Shown here piece by piece: positions 23,155 to 25,588 of a DNA stretch of 25,588 nucleotides. Under the pieces are notes generated by a model. It was given only the letters and a program-made list of their open reading frames with translations, was not told where the DNA came from and did no database searches. Where the stretch lies: the NCBI GenBank assembly GCA_035476635.1, contig DATILI010000041.1:1-25588 (forward strand). Direction: 5' to 3'. The DNA comes from DATILI01 sp035476635 (GTDB lineage Bacteria; Pseudomonadota; Gammaproteobacteria; Burkholderiales; Burkholderiaceae_C). Positions within the stretch are counted from its first letter, which is position 1, and the number at the start of each line of letters is the position of its first letter. The position numbers and the translations under genes were made by a program.

Positions 23155-24488
23155 ATCAGCTCCTCCTCGGGCTTCTCGGCCATGTACTTCAGCACGCCGA
23201 CATAAGCCAGGATCAGCCCGAGGTACATCACGACGTAGAGCGCCAAGCTGAGGCCGACCATGGACGAAGGCACCCTGGAGACCACGTCGGCGGTGCGCAG
23301 CAGGCCATGGACGATGAAGGGCTGGCGGCCGATCTCGGTGACATACCAACCGGCCACCGTGGCAACCCAGCCAGAAAACGTCATGCCGGCGAACAGCCAC
23401 AGCAGCGCGCGCGGCAATGCCGCGGCTTGCCATTTCGCGCGGTGCAGGAACCACCACCCGACCCAGCTCGTGGCGAGCATCAGCATCCCCATGCCAACCA
23501 TGATGCGAAATGCGAAGAACAGCGGCAACGCCGGCGGGTGGGCATCGCGGAATTCGTTCAGGCCCTTGATCTCGCCGTCCGCCTCGTGCGTGAGGATCAG
23601 GCTCGCCAACCTGGGCACCTCGACGGCGAAGCGGTTGACCCGCTGGGCGTCGTCGGGAATGGCGAACAACAGCAGGGGAACGCCACGGGCGGTGTCCCAC
23701 ACCCCTTCCATCGCGGCAATCTTCGCCGGCTGGTGGCGCAGCGTGTTCAGCCCATGCAGGTCGCCGACCAGGATTTGCAGCGGGATCAGCAGCGCCGCCA
23801 GCGTCAGCCCCAGGCGCATCACGCGCGGCGCCGCACGCTGCCCCACGCCACGCAGCACCTGCCAGGCCGACAGCCCGGCCAGCAGGAACGCACAAGTCAG
23901 GGCCGAGGCCAGCAGCATGTGGGTGAAGCGGTACGGAAACGAGGGGTTGAAGATCACGGCGAGCCAGCTCCTGACCTGGAACTCGCCATTGACGATCTCA
24001 TGGCCCGCGGGCGTCTGCATCCACGAGTTCAGCGCGAGGATCCAGAACGCCGACAGCGTGGTGCCGAAGGCGACGAAAAAGGTCGCCATCAGGTGCACCC
24101 GCTCGCTGACCTTGCCGTGGCCGAACAGCATGATGCCGAGAAATCCCGCCTCCAGGAAGAACGCCGTCAACACCTCGTAGCCCAGCAGCGGACCGGCCAC
24201 GTTGCCGGCCTTCTCCATGAAGCCCGGCCAGTTGGTGCCGAACTGGAAGCTCATGGTGACGCCGCTGACCACGCCCAGTGCGAAGGTCAGCGCGAATACC
24301 TTGGTCCAGAAGCGATAGGCGTCCAGCCAGCCCTGCGCCAGCGCCCGGTCCGGAGCTTGCCGGGTCCGCAGCCAGCGCCAGCGGAAGAACAGCAGCAGCC
24401 AGCCCATGCCGATACTGATCGTCGGGAACAGGATGTGGAAGGTGATATTGGCGGCAAATTGCATGCGCGCCAGCAGCAGAGCGTCCAT
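23151..24488 (-). CDS. cioA: Cytochrome bd-type quinol oxidase subunit I, short Q-loop (CioA)
   Basis: 445 aa membrane protein. Haem ligands are in place: H18 (ITFHILFP, b595), H190 (RFTHMLLAS, b558) and M330 (FRIMVGMG, b558). E105 and E113 (YEVLTAFFLEAGFLG) match the conserved haem/proton-channel glutamates. The quinol-binding Q-loop begins KIAAMEGVWD (256-265) and is short, and the protein is roughly 75 residues shorter than the long-loop E. coli CydA. This is the CioA form, often less sensitive to cyanide and sulfide. It oxidises quinol and reduces oxygen to water without pumping. It starts 46 bp after the phasin-like gene. A sulfide-tolerant oxidase would suit the SQR-like gene elsewhere in the window, but that link is inferred. 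Confidence 0.93.
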   Translation of the reverse strand: MDALLLARMQFAANITFHILFPTISIGMGWLLLFFRWRWLRTRQAPDRALAQGWLDAYRFWTKVFALTFALGVVSGVTMSFQFGTNWPGFMEKAGNVAGPLLGYEVLTAFFLEAGFLGIMLFGHGKVSERVHLMATFFVAFGTTLSAFWILALNSWMQTPAGHEIVNGEFQVRSWLAVIFNPSFPYRFTHMLLASALTCAFLLAGLSAWQVLRGVGQRAAPRVMRLGLTLAALLIPLQILVGDLHGLNTLRHQPAKIAAMEGVWDTARGVPLLLFAIPDDAQRVNRFAVEVPRLASLILTHEADGEIKGLNEFRDAHPPALPLFFAFRIMVGMGMLMLATSWVGWWFLHRAKWQAAALPRALLWLFAGMTFSGWVATVAGWYVTEIGRQPFIVHGLLRTADVVSRVPSSMVGLSLALYVVMYLGLILAYVGVLKYMAEKPEEELI

Positions 24489-24534
24489 TCGGTTCCTTGG
24501 ATTCGGCTTTTGCCTGGGGGCTGCGCGCCGCGGT

Positions 24535-25224
24535 TCACTTCTTGCGGGAACGCGCAGCCGGCGCGGACGTGGCAGCCCCTTGCTCCAGCGCATCGGACAT
24601 GCCGATGAACACGCCCCTGACCAGCGTCGCATAGCTATCGAGCATGGCCTCCGAAGCGCGCAGGCCCAGCGCGCGCCCTTCGCGCAGGTTTTCCTGTGCG
24701 TTGCCCATCAGCTGTTCCAGAGTTGCGCTGGCTTGCGCGCCGGTGCCTGTTCCCTTGCTCTGCATCGCCTTCAGGACGCCGGCCCAAGGCCCTTCCAGCG
24801 TTGCGCCCGCGCCGGACGCGGCCTTGCCCACGGCCGCGAACAGCGTGTCCTCCATCTTCTCGATATCGGCCAGCGCCTTCTTGAGCTGTGTCTCGCGCAA
24901 GGTCACGCCCTGCTCCACCATCTGCTGCAGCGCCCGGTGGTTGGCCTGCACGGCCTGCTCCAGCGCGCCATCCATGCCGGCAAAAGCCTTGGCAAGGAGA
25001 CCCTCGACGTCGGCCGCCGCCAACGGGCTGCCCGCCGCCCCGGCCGAAGCCGCCTTGGCCACCGTACCCAGCACCTGCTTGATGTTGGCCAACGTCAGCT
25101 CGCGGCCCTGCAAGGCCTTGAGCGTGGCCTCGTTGACGGCCTTGCGAATCGCCTCGCCCTGCTTGGCCGTGGCTTGGGAGAATTTTTCGATCAGCGCGTC
25201 CTGGTCGATTCCGTGTTTGATCAT
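24535..25224 (-). CDS. Phasin-like alanine-rich helical protein (DUF6781-like)
   Basis: 229 aa, rich in Ala, Gln, Lys and Glu, with no cysteine, no signal peptide and no membrane segment. Nearly all of it is predicted amphipathic helix (for example DALIEKFSQATAKQGEAIRKAV and QMVEQGVTLRETQLKKALADIEKME), broken by Gly-rich linkers. It ends in a basic ARSRKK tail. This composition, and its place 10 bp after phaB, suggest a granule-associated phasin or PhaM-like protein for polyhydroxybutyrate; the basic tail could bind DNA. I am not sure of the Pfam family. The ATG at 25224 follows AAGGACA. No direct functional motif, so the role rests on composition and context. Confidence 0.7.
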   Translation of the reverse strand: MIKHGIDQDALIEKFSQATAKQGEAIRKAVNEATLKALQGRELTLANIKQVLGTVAKAASAGAAGSPLAAADVEGLLAKAFAGMDGALEQAVQANHRALQQMVEQGVTLRETQLKKALADIEKMEDTLFAAVGKAASGAGATLEGPWAGVLKAMQSKGTGTGAQASATLEQLMGNAQENLREGRALGLRASEAMLDSYATLVRGVFIGMSDALEQGAATSAPAARSRKK

Positions 25225-25234
25225 TGTCTTGTCC

Positions 25235-25588
25235 TTATTGCATGTGCTGGCCACCGTTGATGGCGATATTGGCCCCGGTCACGAACGCAGCTTCCTCGGA
25301 AGCCAGGTAGATGATCAGGCCCGCCACCTCCTCCGGCTTGCCCAGCCGGCCGACCGGAATGTTCGGCAGGATCTTGGAGTCCAGCACCTCCTGCGGAATC
25401 GCGGTGACCATCTTGGTGCCGATGTAGCCGGGCGAGATGGTGTTGACCGTCACGCCCTTCTTCGCCACTTCCAGCGCCAGCGCCTTGGTGAAGCCATGCA
25501 CGCCGGCCTTGGCCGCCGAGTAGTTGGTCTGGCCGAAGGCGCCCTTGGAACCGTTGACGGAAGACACGTTGATGACGCGGCCCCAGTT
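25235..25588 (-). CDS. phaB: Acetoacetyl-CoA reductase PhaB, 3' part only
   Basis: The last 118 codons are present; the 5' end lies beyond the right edge, about half of a 246-residue enzyme. The catalytic Ser in INVSSVNG, and Tyr and Lys in NYSAAKAG, are visible, as are GVTVNTISPGYIGTKMV, the PVGRLGKPEEVA segment and the terminal GANIAINGGQHM. These features closely match PhaB, which reduces acetoacetyl-CoA to (R)-3-hydroxybutyryl-CoA with NADPH for PHB synthesis. A FabG-type oxoacyl-ACP reductase is the alternative; the SSVNG-KG-FGQTNYS and NGG-HM blocks favour PhaB. It is followed 10 bp on by the phasin-like gene, which supports a PHB role. Confidence 0.85.
   Translation of the reverse strand, partial: NWGRVINVSSVNGSKGAFGQTNYSAAKAGVHGFTKALALEVAKKGVTVNTISPGYIGTKMVTAIPQEVLDSKILPNIPVGRLGKPEEVAGLIIYLASEEAAFVTGANIAINGGQHMQ

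Noticed and set aside
21883..24608. Two long plus-strand frames opposite cioA/cioB
   Set aside because: Hydrophilic, His/Gln/Arg-rich translations opposite membrane proteins with all haem ligands. Treated as shadows.
1..25588. tRNA, rRNA, CRISPR arrays, insertion sequences, prophage or attachment sites
   Set aside because: No cloverleaf-like sequence, regularly spaced repeats, transposase or integrase motifs were found by reading.

Overview
The window is GC-rich, densely coded DNA, almost certainly from a betaproteobacterium of the order Burkholderiales. Evidence: a Bug-type (tripartite tricarboxylate transporter) solute-binding protein, a PEP-CTERM protein, a Cupriavidus-like aspartate dehydrogenase, a PhaB-type acetoacetyl-CoA reductase, a CioAB-type quinol oxidase and a DctBD two-component system. 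No rRNA, tRNA, CRISPR array or insertion sequence was seen. The genus cannot be fixed from sequence alone.

Region 1 (1-9094, all minus strand) is one compact set of ten genes with gaps of 6-29 bp or short overlaps, read right to left: SDR dehydrogenase, cupin, alpha/beta hydrolase, IclR regulator, atypical SDR, ThDP-dependent enzyme, aspartate dehydrogenase (NadX-like), aldehyde dehydrogenase, two-domain VOC (extradiol-type) dioxygenase, and a Bug solute-binding protein cut by the left edge. It looks like an uncharacterised catabolic operon for an aromatic or other organic acid, carrying its own regulator. A cluster of inverted repeats at about 9207-9277 lies upstream of its first gene and is the likely control region.

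Region 2 (9316-11759) holds a PhoX-like (DUF839) Tat-exported phosphatase followed by a PEP-CTERM protein, closed by a clear intrinsic terminator. A Pho-box-like direct repeat with a correctly placed -10 lies upstream, so phosphate control is a reasonable hypothesis.

Region 3 (11760-16150) is a redox module. A plus-strand cyclic-nucleotide-binding-domain/thioredoxin-reductase-like fusion converges on a minus-strand SQR/flavocytochrome-c-like flavoprotein, a 1-Cys peroxiredoxin and a Crp/Fnr regulator. The set suggests handling of sulfide, peroxide or redox stress.

Region 4 (16185-18877) contains a VapBC toxin-antitoxin pair, then a TetR repressor divergent from a FabF-like beta-ketoacyl-ACP synthase. 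The TetR/FabF intergenic region carries a nested palindrome with a TATGAT element in each inner arm, a textbook shared operator.

Region 5 (18892-25588, minus strand) reads from the right edge: PhaB (partial), a phasin-like alanine-rich protein, CioA, CioB, then a DctB-type sensor kinase and DctD-type sigma-54 activator. It links polyhydroxybutyrate metabolism, a cyanide-insensitive-type bd oxidase and C4-dicarboxylate sensing.
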